From CAVQWT01 sp963717705 (GTDB taxonomy: Bacteria; Pseudomonadota; Gammaproteobacteria; Burkholderiales; Casimicrobiaceae), in contig CAVQWT010000001.1 in NCBI GenBank assembly GCA_963717705.1, positions 1 to 64,000 of the forward strand: a stretch of 64,000 nucleotides of DNA, read 5' to 3'. The notes under the pieces are model-generated. The model was not told where the DNA came from. It ran no database searches and saw nothing but the letters and a program-made list of their open reading frames with translations. Made by a program: the position numbers and the translations under genes. This document shows positions 9,401-18,194 of this stretch, in pieces (within the stretch, counting starts at the first letter, position 1; each line of letters starts with the position of its first letter).

Positions 9401-12400
9401 ATGTCAAGCGCGACCAAAGCCAGCCCCTTCCGCCCGCTCCGCCGCCCCGTCGCCGCGCCATCGCCCCGGTACCGCCGTCGTAGAGCGACTCTCGCGGCGG
9501 GCCTGCTGGCGCTGCTGCTCGCCGTGCCGCTGGCCGCGCACGCGGCGATCGCCGTCAACAAGTCGTTCGCCCCGGATGCCGTCTCGGCGGGACAGACGTC
9601 GACGCTGACTATATTCTTCCTCAACGCCAACCCGGCCGACGCGACCGCGCTGTCGGTCGCCGACAGCCTGCCGGCCGGCATCCAGGTCGCCGCGATTCCA
9701 GGCGCCGCGACGACCTGCGGCGGCACCGTCACCGCGAATCCCGGAGCCGCGACCGTATCGCTCGCCGGCGGCACCATCCCCGCGGCCATCGGCGCGGTGC
9801 CCGGCAGCTGCCAGGTCACGGTGACCGTGGTCGCGCCCGCGTCCGGCGTCTTCATCAACACCATCCCCGTCGACGGCGCCTCGTCGTCGCAGGGCGGCAA
9901 CTCGCAGGCGGCGGCGGCGACGCTGACGGTGTCGACGCTGGTGCCGATCGCCGGCGCCAAGGCCTTCAACCCGGTCAACCTGCACGGCAACGGCGCGCCG
10001 TCGCGGATCACCATCACGCTGACCAACCCGAACGGCGTGCCGCTGACCAACGTCGCCTTCACCGACAACCTGGTTCCGCCGGGCGTGGTGGTGGCGCCGA
10101 CGCCGAACGCGGCGACGACCTGCGGGGGCGTGGTCACCGCCGTTGCGGGCGCAACCAGCGCCTCGCTCGCGGCTGGCACGATCAACCCCAGCAGCAACTG
10201 CCAGACGAGCTTCGACGTCGTGCTCGCGAACCCGAACACGCCGGCCGACGCCAACGCGACCAACACCATCGGTGCCGGCACGGTCACGACCGCGCAGGGT
10301 GTCTCTAACAGCTCGTTCTCCGCCACGGTGCGACGCCAGGCCGCGGCGCAGGTGGTCAAGACCTTCGCGCCGGCGACGATCACCTCCGGCGGCACGTCGA
10401 CGGTGCAGTTCGAGATCCGCAACTACAACGGCGTGCCGCTGACGCCGATCAATTTCAGCGACGCGTTGCCGGCCGGCATGACCGTCGCCGCGACGCCCAA
10501 CGCGACGACCACCTGCACCGGCGCGACGGTCACCGCGACGGGTGGCGGCACCACCATCACGATCGCCGGCGGTTCGCTGGCCGCCGCGCCTGCCGGCATC
10601 GGCTTCACGTCGTGCACGATCCGCGTCGACGTCACGGCGACCAACGCCGGCGCGGCGCCGGTCGCGCTGGCCAACAGCGTCCCGGCCGGCAATTTCAACG
10701 GCGTCAACTACAACGCGGGCTCGGCGACGCTGACCGTCAACCCGGTGTCGAACATCTCGGCGACGAAGTCGTTCGCGACGCCCAACGGACCCGCGGTCCA
10801 GACCAACTGGATCACGACGACGGTCACGCTGCGCAACACCGACGTCGTGCCCGCGACGGTGACCTCGTTCACCGACAGCCTGGCGACGATGGGCGCCGGC
10901 TACACGGTGGCTGCGTATCCGCCGGCGACCGCGCCGTCGACGACCTGCGCCGGCGGCGCCGTCACCGCGGTTGCCGGGGCGACGTCGTTCACGATGGCAG
11001 GCGGCGTCATCCCCGCGGGCGGCCAGTGCACGATCACCGTGCCGGTCCAGATCGGGGCGACCGCGGCCACCGGCAACCGCACCAACACCATCGCCGCCGG
11101 CGCGATCCAGACGTCGAGCGGCAACAACACCGTCCCGGTAACGGCCACGGTGAGCGTCGGCGCCGCGCTGAGCACCGCGTCGAAGGCGTTCAACCCCACG
11201 ACGGTCATCGCCGGCAGCGTGTCGCGGCTGACGATCAACCTCGGCCACGCCAACGGCGCGGTGCCGTTTACCAACCTGGCGTTCACCGACACGCTGCCCG
11301 CGGGGCACACGGTCGCGACGCCGCCCAACGTGGTCGGCAACTGCGGCGGCACCGTCACCGCAACCGGCGGCACCAACACCATCCAGCTCGCCGGCGGCAC
11401 GCTGGCTGCCGGCGCGACCAGCTGCTCGATCGCCGTCGACGTACGGTCGCCCGCGGGCGCCGGCGCGTCGACCAACACCATCGGCGCCGGCACGATCACG
11501 ACGGCGCAGGGGGTGACGAATGCCGGGGCCGTCTCGGCGACGCTGACCCGGATCACGACGTCGGTGAATCTCGCCAAGTCGTTCACGCCGGCGACGGTCG
11601 CGCTGGGCGGCACGTCGCAGATGACGTTCCGCATCATCAACACGAATCCGAACGCCGTCGCGCTCTCCGGCGGCGCGATCACCGACACGCTGCCCGCCGG
11701 CATGACGCTGACCGCGGCCCCGGGCGCCGCGCTCTCCGGCTGCACCGGCACCGTCACCGCGCCAGCCAACGGCGGCGTGGTCTCGCTGTCGAACCTGGCC
11801 ATCGCCGTCAGTGCGACGTGCACGCTGACGGTCAACGTACGCGCCAACGCCGGCGGCAACCTGATCAACCGGCTCAACGCGGGCGCCTTCACCTCGGCGC
11901 AGGGCGTGACCAACACGCAGGGTGTCGAGGCGACGCTGGCCTCGACGGGCAACGCCGACCTGCGCGTGACCAAGACCGACGGCGTGACGAACGTGACGCC
12001 GGGCGGCACGACGACCTACACGATCGTCGCCAGCAACGCCGGGCCGAACGACGTGGCGGGTGCGACGTTCACCGACACGCCGCCGGCCGGCGTGACGTTC
12101 ACCAGCTGGACCTGCGTCCCGGCGCCCGGGTCCGTGTGCACGGCGTCGGGCAGCGGCCCGATCAGCGACAGCGTCACGCTGCCCAGCGGCGGGCAGGTCA
12201 CGTACACGATCACCGCCGCGATCGCGTCGTCGTCGCTGGGCACGATCACCAACACCGCGTCGATCGTCACGCCGCCCACCGTCGTCGACAGCAACCCCGC
12301 CAACAACACGGCGACCGACACCGACACGCTGGTGCCGCAGGTGGCGCTCGCGGTCGCAAAGACCGACGGCTCCCCGACGTATACGCCGGGCTCCGCGGCG

Positions 12401-15400
12401 ACGTACACGATCACCGTCACCGACCTCGGCCCGTCCGACGCGACCGCAGTCAACGTCGTCGACAACCTGCCGCCGGGCGTCACGCTCACCGGCACCGTCA
12501 CCTGCGCTGCCGGCGGCGCCGCGACGTGCGGCACGCCCTTCGGAACGACGGGGCAGACCTCGCTCGGGACCAACGGCGGGTCGATCCCCTTCGGCGCCGG
12601 CAACGCCATCGTGCTGACAGCGCCGGTGGCGTTCGCCGCCGGCATGACCACCAATCCGCTGATCAACTCGGTGACCGCGACCAACGTGCCGACCGGCTCG
12701 ACGGTGTCGTCGTCGGACACCGACACGCTGCTCCGCGACGTCAATCTCGGCGTCACCAAGACCGACGGCAGCGCGACCTACACGCCCGGAGGTACGGCGA
12801 CCTACACGGTCACCGTCGTCAACGCGGGGCCGTCGAACGCGACCGCCGTCGCGGTCTCCGATCCGCTCCCGGCCGGCGTGACGCTCGCGGGCGCCGCGAC
12901 CTGCGCCGCGACCGGCGGCGCGACCTGCGGCACCGTCACCGGCAGCGCCGGGCAGACCGGCTTCGGCACGACCGGCGCGACCATCGACGCCGGCGCGGGC
13001 AACTCGCTGGTGTTCACCGTGCCGGTCGCATTCGCGGCCAACCTGACGACCAACCCGCTGGTCAACACGGCGACGGCGACCGACCCCGCTGCGCTGCTTC
13101 CGGCGCAGGGGCAGGACAGCGATGCGCTCGCGCTCAACGTCGTGCTTACGGTCACCAAGACCGACGGCAGCGCAACGTACACGCCGGGCGGTACGGCGAC
13201 CTACGCGGTGACGGTGCGCAACACCGGCCTTTCCAACGCGACCGGTGTCGCCGTCGCCGACGCGCTGCCCGCGGGCGTGACGCTCGCCGGGACGGTGACC
13301 TGTGCGCCGACCGGGGCCGCGACCTGCGGGACGGTCACCGGCGCCACCGGCCAGACGAGCTTCGGCGCCACCGGCGCGACCCTCGGTGCCGGTGCCGCCA
13401 ACGCGCTGACGTTCACCGTGCCGGTGGCGTTCGCGGCCGACCTGACGACCAACCCGCTGGTCAACACGGCGACCGCGACCGACGTGCCGACGGGTGCCAC
13501 GGCCAGCGGCTCGGACAGCGACGCGCTGGCACTGAATGTCGTGCTGGCGGTAGCCAAGACCGACGGCAGCGCGACCTACACGCCGGGCGGGACGGGCACC
13601 TATACCGTGACGGTCACCAACAACGGGACGTCGGATGCCCTGGGCGTCAACGTCGGCGATGCGCTGCCGGCGGGCGTCACCCTTGCGGCCAACGCGACCT
13701 GCGCGGCCAACGGCAACGCCAGCTGCGGCACGGTCACCGGCAGCACCGGCCAGGCGAGCTTCGGCGCCACCGGCGCGCGCGTCGGCGCCGGCAGCGGCAA
13801 CTCGCTGGTGTTCACGGTGCCGGTGGCGTACGGCGCGGCGATGACGGCCGACCCGTTGCTGAACACCGCGACGGCGAACGATGTTCCCTCCGGCTCGAGC
13901 GCAAGCGGCGTCGACGCCAGCGGCCGGTCGGCGCAGGTGACGCTGGCGGTGGCGAAGACCGACGGCAGCGCGAGCTACACGCCGGGCGGCACGGCGACCT
14001 ACACCGTGACCGTCACCAACACCGGGTTGTCCAACGCGCTGGGCGTCAGCGTCACCGACGCGCTGCCCGCCGGCGTGACGCTGACCGGCGCGGCGACCTG
14101 CGTGCCGGTCGGCGCCGCGGCCTGCGGCACCGTCACCGGCGGCACGGGCCAGGCGAGCTTCGGCGCGACGGGCGCGACCATCGCCGCGGGCGCCGGCAAT
14201 GCACTGGTGTTCACGGTTCCGGTGGCGTTCGCCTCCGGAATGACCACGGATCCGCTGGTCAACACTGCGACCGCCACCGACGTCCCCTCCGGCGCCACGG
14301 CATCGGGGTCCGACAGCGACGCACGCTCGCTTGCGGTGACGCTGGCGGTGACCAAGACCGACGGCAGCGCGACCTACGTCCCGGGCGGCACCGCGACGTA
14401 CACGGTCACCGTTTCCAACACCGGCGCGTCGGACGCGCTCGGCGTCGCGGTCGCCGACGCGCTGCCGGCTGGCGTCACGCTGTCCGGTGCGGTCAGCTGC
14501 GCCGCCACCGGCGCCGCGGCCTGCGGCACCGTCACCGGGGTCGCCGGTCAGACGAGCTTCGGCGCGACCGGAGCGACCATCGCCGCCGGCGCCGGAAACT
14601 CGCTGGTGTTCACGGTCCCGGTGACCTTCGCTTCGGGCCTGACGACCGATCCGCTGGTGAACACGGCTACCGCCAACGACGTGCCCTCGGGGGCGTCGGC
14701 GTCCGGCGCGGACAGCGACGCCCGCGCGGCCAACGTGAGCCTCGCCGTGGTCAAGACCGACGGATCCACGTCGTACACGCCGGGGGGCACCGCGACGTAT
14801 ACCGTCACCGTGACCAACGGCGGCACGTCCGACGCGCTCGGCGTCAACGTCGCCGACGCGCTGCCGGCCGGGGTCACGCTGGCGGCGGCTGCGACCTGCG
14901 CGCCGACCGGCGTCGCCACCTGCGGCACCGTCACCGGCGGCGCCGGCCAGACGAGCTTCGGCGCCACCGGCGCGACCATCGCCGCCGGCGGCGGCAACGC
15001 GCTGGTGTTCACGGTGCCGGTGGCGTTCGCTGCGGGCATGACGACCGATCCGCTGGTCAATGTCGCCACGGCAACCGACGTGCCCTCGGGCGCCGCCGGC
15101 AGCGGCAGCGACAGCGACGCGCGCGCCGCGCAGGTCACGCTCGCCGTCAGCAAGACCGACGGCAGCGCGACGTACGTGCCCGGCGGCACCGCGACCTACA
15201 CCATCGTCGTCGGCAACACCGGGGCTTCCGATGCGCTGAACGTCACCGTCGCCGATCCGCTGCCGGCCGGGGTCACGCTGACTGGTGCGGCCACCTGCAT
15301 CGCGGCCGGCGCCGCGACCTGCGGCACCGTCACCGGTTCCGCCGGCCAGGGGAGCTTCGGCGCGACCGGGGCAACGCTTCCTGCGGGGGCTGCCAACACG

Positions 15401-17257
15401 CTGACGTTTGCCGCGCCGGTCGCGTTCGCCGCGAACCTCGTCGACAATCCGCTGATCAACGCCGTCACGGTCAGCGACGCGGGCTCGGGCGCCTCGGGCA
15501 CCGCGACCGACAGCGACGCCCGCGCCGCGCAGGCGGTGCTGGCGGTGACGAAGACCGACGGCAGCTCGACGTACACGCCGGGGGGCACGGCGACCTACAC
15601 CGTCACCGTGACCAACGCCGGACCGTCGGATGCGCTCAACGTCACCGTCGCCGATCCGCTGCCGGCCGGAGTGACGCTGACGGGCGCGGTGACCTGCGCC
15701 GCTACCGGCACCGCCAGCTGCGGCACCGTCACCGGCGCCGCCGGCCAGACGAGCTTCGGCGCGACGGCCGCCCGTGTCGCTGCGGGGGCGGGCAACAGTC
15801 TCGTCTTCACCGTGCCGGTGGCCTTCGCCGCCGCGATGACGGCCGACCCGCTGGTCAACACCGCGACCGCCACCGATCCCGCGGCGCCTGCGCCGGCGAC
15901 CGGCAGCGACAGCGATGCGCGGACGGCAACGGTGACGCTCGCCGCGACCAAGACCGACGGCAGCGCAACCTATACGCCCGGCGGCACGGCGACCTACACG
16001 ATCACCGTCGCCAACACCGGCCTGTCAAACGCGCTCGCCGTCACCGTTTCCGATCCGCTGCCGGCCGGGGTCACGCTGGCGGCGAACGCGACCTGCGTCG
16101 CCACGGGTGCCGCATCCTGCGGCGCAGTCACCGGGGCGGCGGGGCAGTCGAGCTTCGGTGCGACCGGGGCGAGCATCGCGGCGGGCCCGGGCAACCTCCT
16201 GACGTTCTCGGTCCCGGTCGCCTTCGCCGCCGGCCTGGCGACCGATCCCCTGGTCAACGTCGTCACCGCGACGGATCCCGCGGCCACCGGCACCGCCACG
16301 GCGAGCGACAGCAACACCCGCGCCGGACAGGCGGGCCTGGCCGTGACCAAGACCGACGGCAGCGCGACCTACACGCCCGGCGGCACCGCGACCTACACGA
16401 TCACGGTGACCAACGCCGGTCCGTCGGACGCGAACACGGTCACCGTCAGCGACTCGCTGCCGGCCGGCGTGACGCTGGCGGCCAGCGTGAGCTGCGTGGC
16501 GACGGGCAACGCCGCCTGCGGCACGGTCAGCGGAAGCTCGGGTCAGGCGAGCTTCGGCGCAACCGGCGCCCGGGTCGGGGCCGGCGCCGGCAACACGCTG
16601 GTGTTCACGGTGCCGGTCGCGTTCGCGTCCGGGCTGGTGACGAATCCCCTGGTCAACACGGTCACCGTCACCGACCCGTCGTCGGCGCCTGCGGTCGCCA
16701 CCGACAGCAACACGCGGGCGGGTGGCGCCGACGTGACGATCGTCAAGCAGGGGCCTTCGCTGGTTCCAGTCAACGGCGACATCCTCTGGACGCTCGCGAT
16801 CGGCAACCTCGGACCCAGCGCGGCGGACGGCGCGACGTTCAGCGATCCGTTGCCGGCCGGAGTGACCAACGTCACGGTCAGCTGCGGCGGCGCCGTCGGC
16901 GGCGCCGCGTGCGGAGCGGTCAGCTACGTCGGCGGCGTCGTCAGCGGCGTCGTTGCGGCGCTGCCGGTGGGCGGGCAGGTCGTCATCACGATCCGTGCCC
17001 GCGCGCCGTCGAGCGGAGCCGCACCGCTGGTCAACACCGCCACCGTCACGCCACCGCCCGGGACCACCGACCCGAACCCCGCGAACAGCTCGAGCTCGGC
17101 GACGACGGCCCTGTCCGGCGGCGGCGGCCCCAACGAGATCCCTGTCAACGCGCCGTGGGCGATTCTGCTGTCGGTGCTGCTGGCGGGTATGGCCGGCGCC
17201 GCGCAGTTGCGCGGGCGGCGCAATGGTCGCGCCGGAGTCGGCACGCGCACCCGCTGA
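9401..17257 (+). CDS. Giant exported DUF11-repeat surface protein with C-terminal sorting-like tail
   Basis: About 2,618 aa. An Arg-rich N-terminus and a hydrophobic core ending AAHAA (about residues 28-49) form a Sec signal peptide. Six modules of roughly 120-135 aa follow (each starting like KSFAPATITSGGTS and containing TDTLPAGM), of the type found in IPTL-CTERM proteins. Then come about twelve DUF11 modules (KTDGSATYTPGGTATYTV...LPAGVTL), eleven of them spaced exactly 133 aa apart, each with a conserved pair of Cys. A final divergent DUF11 module leads to a Gly-rich linker, NEIPVNAPW, a hydrophobic helix and a basic RGRRNGR end. That tail resembles the exosortase/IPTL-CTERM class of sorting signals. 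It is probably a cell-surface or extracellular-matrix protein. Start chosen by AGGAGA and the signal peptide. Confidence 0.88.
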   Translation: MSSATKASPFRPLRRPVAAPSPRYRRRRATLAAGLLALLLAVPLAAHAAIAVNKSFAPDAVSAGQTSTLTIFFLNANPADATALSVADSLPAGIQVAAIPGAATTCGGTVTANPGAATVSLAGGTIPAAIGAVPGSCQVTVTVVAPASGVFINTIPVDGASSSQGGNSQAAAATLTVSTLVPIAGAKAFNPVNLHGNGAPSRITITLTNPNGVPLTNVAFTDNLVPPGVVVAPTPNAATTCGGVVTAVAGATSASLAAGTINPSSNCQTSFDVVLANPNTPADANATNTIGAGTVTTAQGVSNSSFSATVRRQAAAQVVKTFAPATITSGGTSTVQFEIRNYNGVPLTPINFSDALPAGMTVAATPNATTTCTGATVTATGGGTTITIAGGSLAAAPAGIGFTSCTIRVDVTATNAGAAPVALANSVPAGNFNGVNYNAGSATLTVNPVSNISATKSFATPNGPAVQTNWITTTVTLRNTDVVPATVTSFTDSLATMGAGYTVAAYPPATAPSTTCAGGAVTAVAGATSFTMAGGVIPAGGQCTITVPVQIGATAATGNRTNTIAAGAIQTSSGNNTVPVTATVSVGAALSTASKAFNPTTVIAGSVSRLTINLGHANGAVPFTNLAFTDTLPAGHTVATPPNVVGNCGGTVTATGGTNTIQLAGGTLAAGATSCSIAVDVRSPAGAGASTNTIGAGTITTAQGVTNAGAVSATLTRITTSVNLAKSFTPATVALGGTSQMTFRIINTNPNAVALSGGAITDTLPAGMTLTAAPGAALSGCTGTVTAPANGGVVSLSNLAIAVSATCTLTVNVRANAGGNLINRLNAGAFTSAQGVTNTQGVEATLASTGNADLRVTKTDGVTNVTPGGTTTYTIVASNAGPNDVAGATFTDTPPAGVTFTSWTCVPAPGSVCTASGSGPISDSVTLPSGGQVTYTITAAIASSSLGTITNTASIVTPPTVVDSNPANNTATDTDTLVPQVALAVAKTDGSPTYTPGSAATYTITVTDLGPSDATAVNVVDNLPPGVTLTGTVTCAAGGAATCGTPFGTTGQTSLGTNGGSIPFGAGNAIVLTAPVAFAAGMTTNPLINSVTATNVPTGSTVSSSDTDTLLRDVNLGVTKTDGSATYTPGGTATYTVTVVNAGPSNATAVAVSDPLPAGVTLAGAATCAATGGATCGTVTGSAGQTGFGTTGATIDAGAGNSLVFTVPVAFAANLTTNPLVNTATATDPAALLPAQGQDSDALALNVVLTVTKTDGSATYTPGGTATYAVTVRNTGLSNATGVAVADALPAGVTLAGTVTCAPTGAATCGTVTGATGQTSFGATGATLGAGAANALTFTVPVAFAADLTTNPLVNTATATDVPTGATASGSDSDALALNVVLAVAKTDGSATYTPGGTGTYTVTVTNNGTSDALGVNVGDALPAGVTLAANATCAANGNASCGTVTGSTGQASFGATGARVGAGSGNSLVFTVPVAYGAAMTADPLLNTATANDVPSGSSASGVDASGRSAQVTLAVAKTDGSASYTPGGTATYTVTVTNTGLSNALGVSVTDALPAGVTLTGAATCVPVGAAACGTVTGGTGQASFGATGATIAAGAGNALVFTVPVAFASGMTTDPLVNTATATDVPSGATASGSDSDARSLAVTLAVTKTDGSATYVPGGTATYTVTVSNTGASDALGVAVADALPAGVTLSGAVSCAATGAAACGTVTGVAGQTSFGATGATIAAGAGNSLVFTVPVTFASGLTTDPLVNTATANDVPSGASASGADSDARAANVSLAVVKTDGSTSYTPGGTATYTVTVTNGGTSDALGVNVADALPAGVTLAAAATCAPTGVATCGTVTGGAGQTSFGATGATIAAGGGNALVFTVPVAFAAGMTTDPLVNVATATDVPSGAAGSGSDSDARAAQVTLAVSKTDGSATYVPGGTATYTIVVGNTGASDALNVTVADPLPAGVTLTGAATCIAAGAATCGTVTGSAGQGSFGATGATLPAGAANTLTFAAPVAFAANLVDNPLINAVTVSDAGSGASGTATDSDARAAQAVLAVTKTDGSSTYTPGGTATYTVTVTNAGPSDALNVTVADPLPAGVTLTGAVTCAATGTASCGTVTGAAGQTSFGATAARVAAGAGNSLVFTVPVAFAAAMTADPLVNTATATDPAAPAPATGSDSDARTATVTLAATKTDGSATYTPGGTATYTITVANTGLSNALAVTVSDPLPAGVTLAANATCVATGAASCGAVTGAAGQSSFGATGASIAAGPGNLLTFSVPVAFAAGLATDPLVNVVTATDPAATGTATASDSNTRAGQAGLAVTKTDGSATYTPGGTATYTITVTNAGPSDANTVTVSDSLPAGVTLAASVSCVATGNAACGTVSGSSGQASFGATGARVGAGAGNTLVFTVPVAFASGLVTNPLVNTVTVTDPSSAPAVATDSNTRAGGADVTIVKQGPSLVPVNGDILWTLAIGNLGPSAADGATFSDPLPAGVTNVTVSCGGAVGGAACGAVSYVGGVVSGVVAALPVGGQVVITIRARAPSSGAAPLVNTATVTPPPGTTDPNPANSSSSATTALSGGGGPNEIPVNAPWAILLSVLLAGMAGAAQLRGRRNGRAGVGTRTR
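12359..16747 (+). repeat. Eleven coding tandem repeats with an exact 399-bp period
   Basis: The AAG codon of each KTDGS motif falls at 12359, 12758, 13157, 13556, 13955, 14354, 14753, 15152, 15551, 15950 and 16349, so every step is exactly 399 bp (133 codons). Copies differ by many substitutions, mostly synonymous or conservative, but by no net insertion or deletion. A less similar copy precedes them at 11972, 387 bp upstream. Each unit encodes one DUF11 module inside the giant exported protein. Confidence 0.9.
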
Positions 17258-17283
17258 CTGCCGGACGCAGCGTACCGGCGGGA

Positions 17284-17316
17284 CGAAAAAAAGCCGGGCG
17301 CGAAGCCCGGCTTTTC
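17284..17316. terminator. Bidirectional terminator between the giant gene and cspA
   Basis: The stem AAGCCGGGC (17291-17299) pairs with GCCCGGCTT (17305-17313) around a GCGAA loop. An A run lies on the left and a T run on the right, so it can end transcription from both convergent genes. Confidence 0.85.
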
Positions 17317-17348
17317 ATTGCGTCGCGGCGCGTGGCGCCGCTTCGCGA

Positions 17349-17552
17349 TCAGGCGGCCTGGATGTTGGCAGCCTGCTTGCCCTTCGGGCCGGTGGTCACG
17401 TCGAACGAGACCTTCTGGCCTTCCTTGAGCGTCTTGAATCCCGGCATGTTGATGGCCGAGAAATGCGCGAACAGATCTTCACCGCCACCATCGGGAGTGA
17501 TGAAGCCGAAACCCTTCGCATCGTTGAACCACTTGACAGTACCCGTTGCCAT
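17349..17552 (-). CDS. cspA: Cold-shock domain protein
   Basis: A 67-aa CspA-type single-stranded nucleic acid-binding protein, the usual length. RNP1 (KGFGFI) and an RNP2-like DLFAHF are present, with the typical MATGTVKWFNDAKGFGFI beginning. Such proteins act as RNA chaperones. AAGGAG lies seven to eight bases before the ATG. The upstream non-coding sequence is long and GC-rich; a possible promoter would give a leader of about 130 nt, as in other csp genes that control expression through the leader. Whether it is cold-induced or constitutive cannot be told. Confidence 0.96.
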   Translation of the reverse strand: MATGTVKWFNDAKGFGFITPDGGGEDLFAHFSAINMPGFKTLKEGQKVSFDVTTGPKGKQAANIQAA

Positions 17553-17698
17553 TGTCGCTACTCCTTGAGACTAAAAGATAAATTTGGGGCCAAGCCCCGA
17601 CCATGTTTCGATCTCAAGGAAAGTGCGGCGGAGGCCACCCGGACGATCTGCCGAAGGGCACGCTTTACTGCTTGAAACAAAACACCTTCAGGATCATA
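17553..17698 (-). promoter_or_regulatory. Possible cspA promoter and long 5' leader
   Basis: On the minus strand TATGAT (17698 to 17693) is a good -10 hexamer. The -35 region about 17-18 bp upstream is weak (TTCGCT/TCGCTT). A start near 17686 would give a leader of about 134 nt, containing a GGGGC/GCCCC hairpin near 17585-17597 and ending with AAGGAG. Long leaders are typical of cold-shock genes; the promoter itself is an inference. Confidence 0.4.
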
Positions 17699-17850
17699 CA
17701 CCGGTCCCCCGGAAAAAGCGAACCGTCCGGAAAATGGGGGTCGAAGGCCGGGATCGAGGGGGCTTGGGGGGAAGGGCGGGGGCGGGGCGGGCGGGGTGGG
17801 CGGGGTGGGCGGGGTGGGCGGGGTGGGCGGCCACGTGCGGGACGGCAGAT

Positions 17851-17935
17851 GGGGGGCGCCGGGGCGCGGCGGGCCCGACGCTCGCTCGGTACCCCACTCG
17901 CTCGCCGTCGGGCCCGCCGCGCCCCGGCGCCCCCC
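17851..17935. repeat. Perfect 30-bp inverted repeat
   Basis: The left arm 17851-17880 and right arm 17906-17935 are exact reverse complements, almost purely G+C (cores GGCGCCGGGGCGCGGCGGGC and its complement). The loop is 25 nt. No T run follows either arm, so it is not a classical terminator, although a structure this stable would stall polymerase. Confidence 0.9.
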
Positions 17936-17937
17936 TC

Positions 17938-18024
17938 GCCCAACCGGGACCATGGTCGCTGGCCTGGCCCAATCGGCGGCATTGTCGCGCGCTTCGCCCA
18001 ACCGGCGCCACGGTCGCGCGCCTG
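17938..18024 (+). repeat. Three contiguous 29-bp direct repeats
   Basis: Units at 17938-17966, 17967-17995 and 17996-18024 share GCCCAACCGG or GCCCAATCGG at the start and a GTCGC-plus-CTG/TTC end. They abut with no spacers, so this is not a CRISPR array. They begin three bases after the inverted repeat ends. Confidence 0.8.
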
Positions 18025-18194
18025 GCCCCGGCGGACGCCTCGTCCACTCGGCACCCCGGCCGCTTGCCGCCAGGTCAACGGCCCGTCGTCGCGGGTGAGT
18101 CGCCGCGGTGGCAGCGGCGCCTCGGACTTTGAGGGTTCCGGGCTGCGGCGGAACGCGTTGCCGCCTTGGAGGGCGGCGATAAGGGGCAGCCGGC

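Larger units (their letters stand above)
17699..18194. repeat. Repeat-dense, very GC-rich non-coding region
   Basis: No credible gene lies here. From left to right: a G-rich run on the + strand, with at least four tandem copies of a 9-bp GGGCGGGGT unit between about 17790 and 17830; a perfect inverted repeat with 30-bp arms (17851-17880 and 17906-17935) and a 25-nt loop; and three contiguous imperfect 29-bp direct repeats (17938-17966, 17967-17995, 17996-18024) beginning GCCCAAYCGG. The frames that cross it encode only Pro/Arg/Gly-rich low-complexity sequence. Confidence 0.75.

Noticed and set aside
10612..17568. A 2,318-codon + strand frame inside the giant repeat gene
   Set aside because: It is the alternative frame of the same repeats, almost wholly Arg, His, Asp and Gly, with no signal peptide or recognised motif.
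17938..18024. 29-bp direct repeats as a CRISPR array
   Set aside because: The units abut without spacers and there are only three. No cas gene is nearby.
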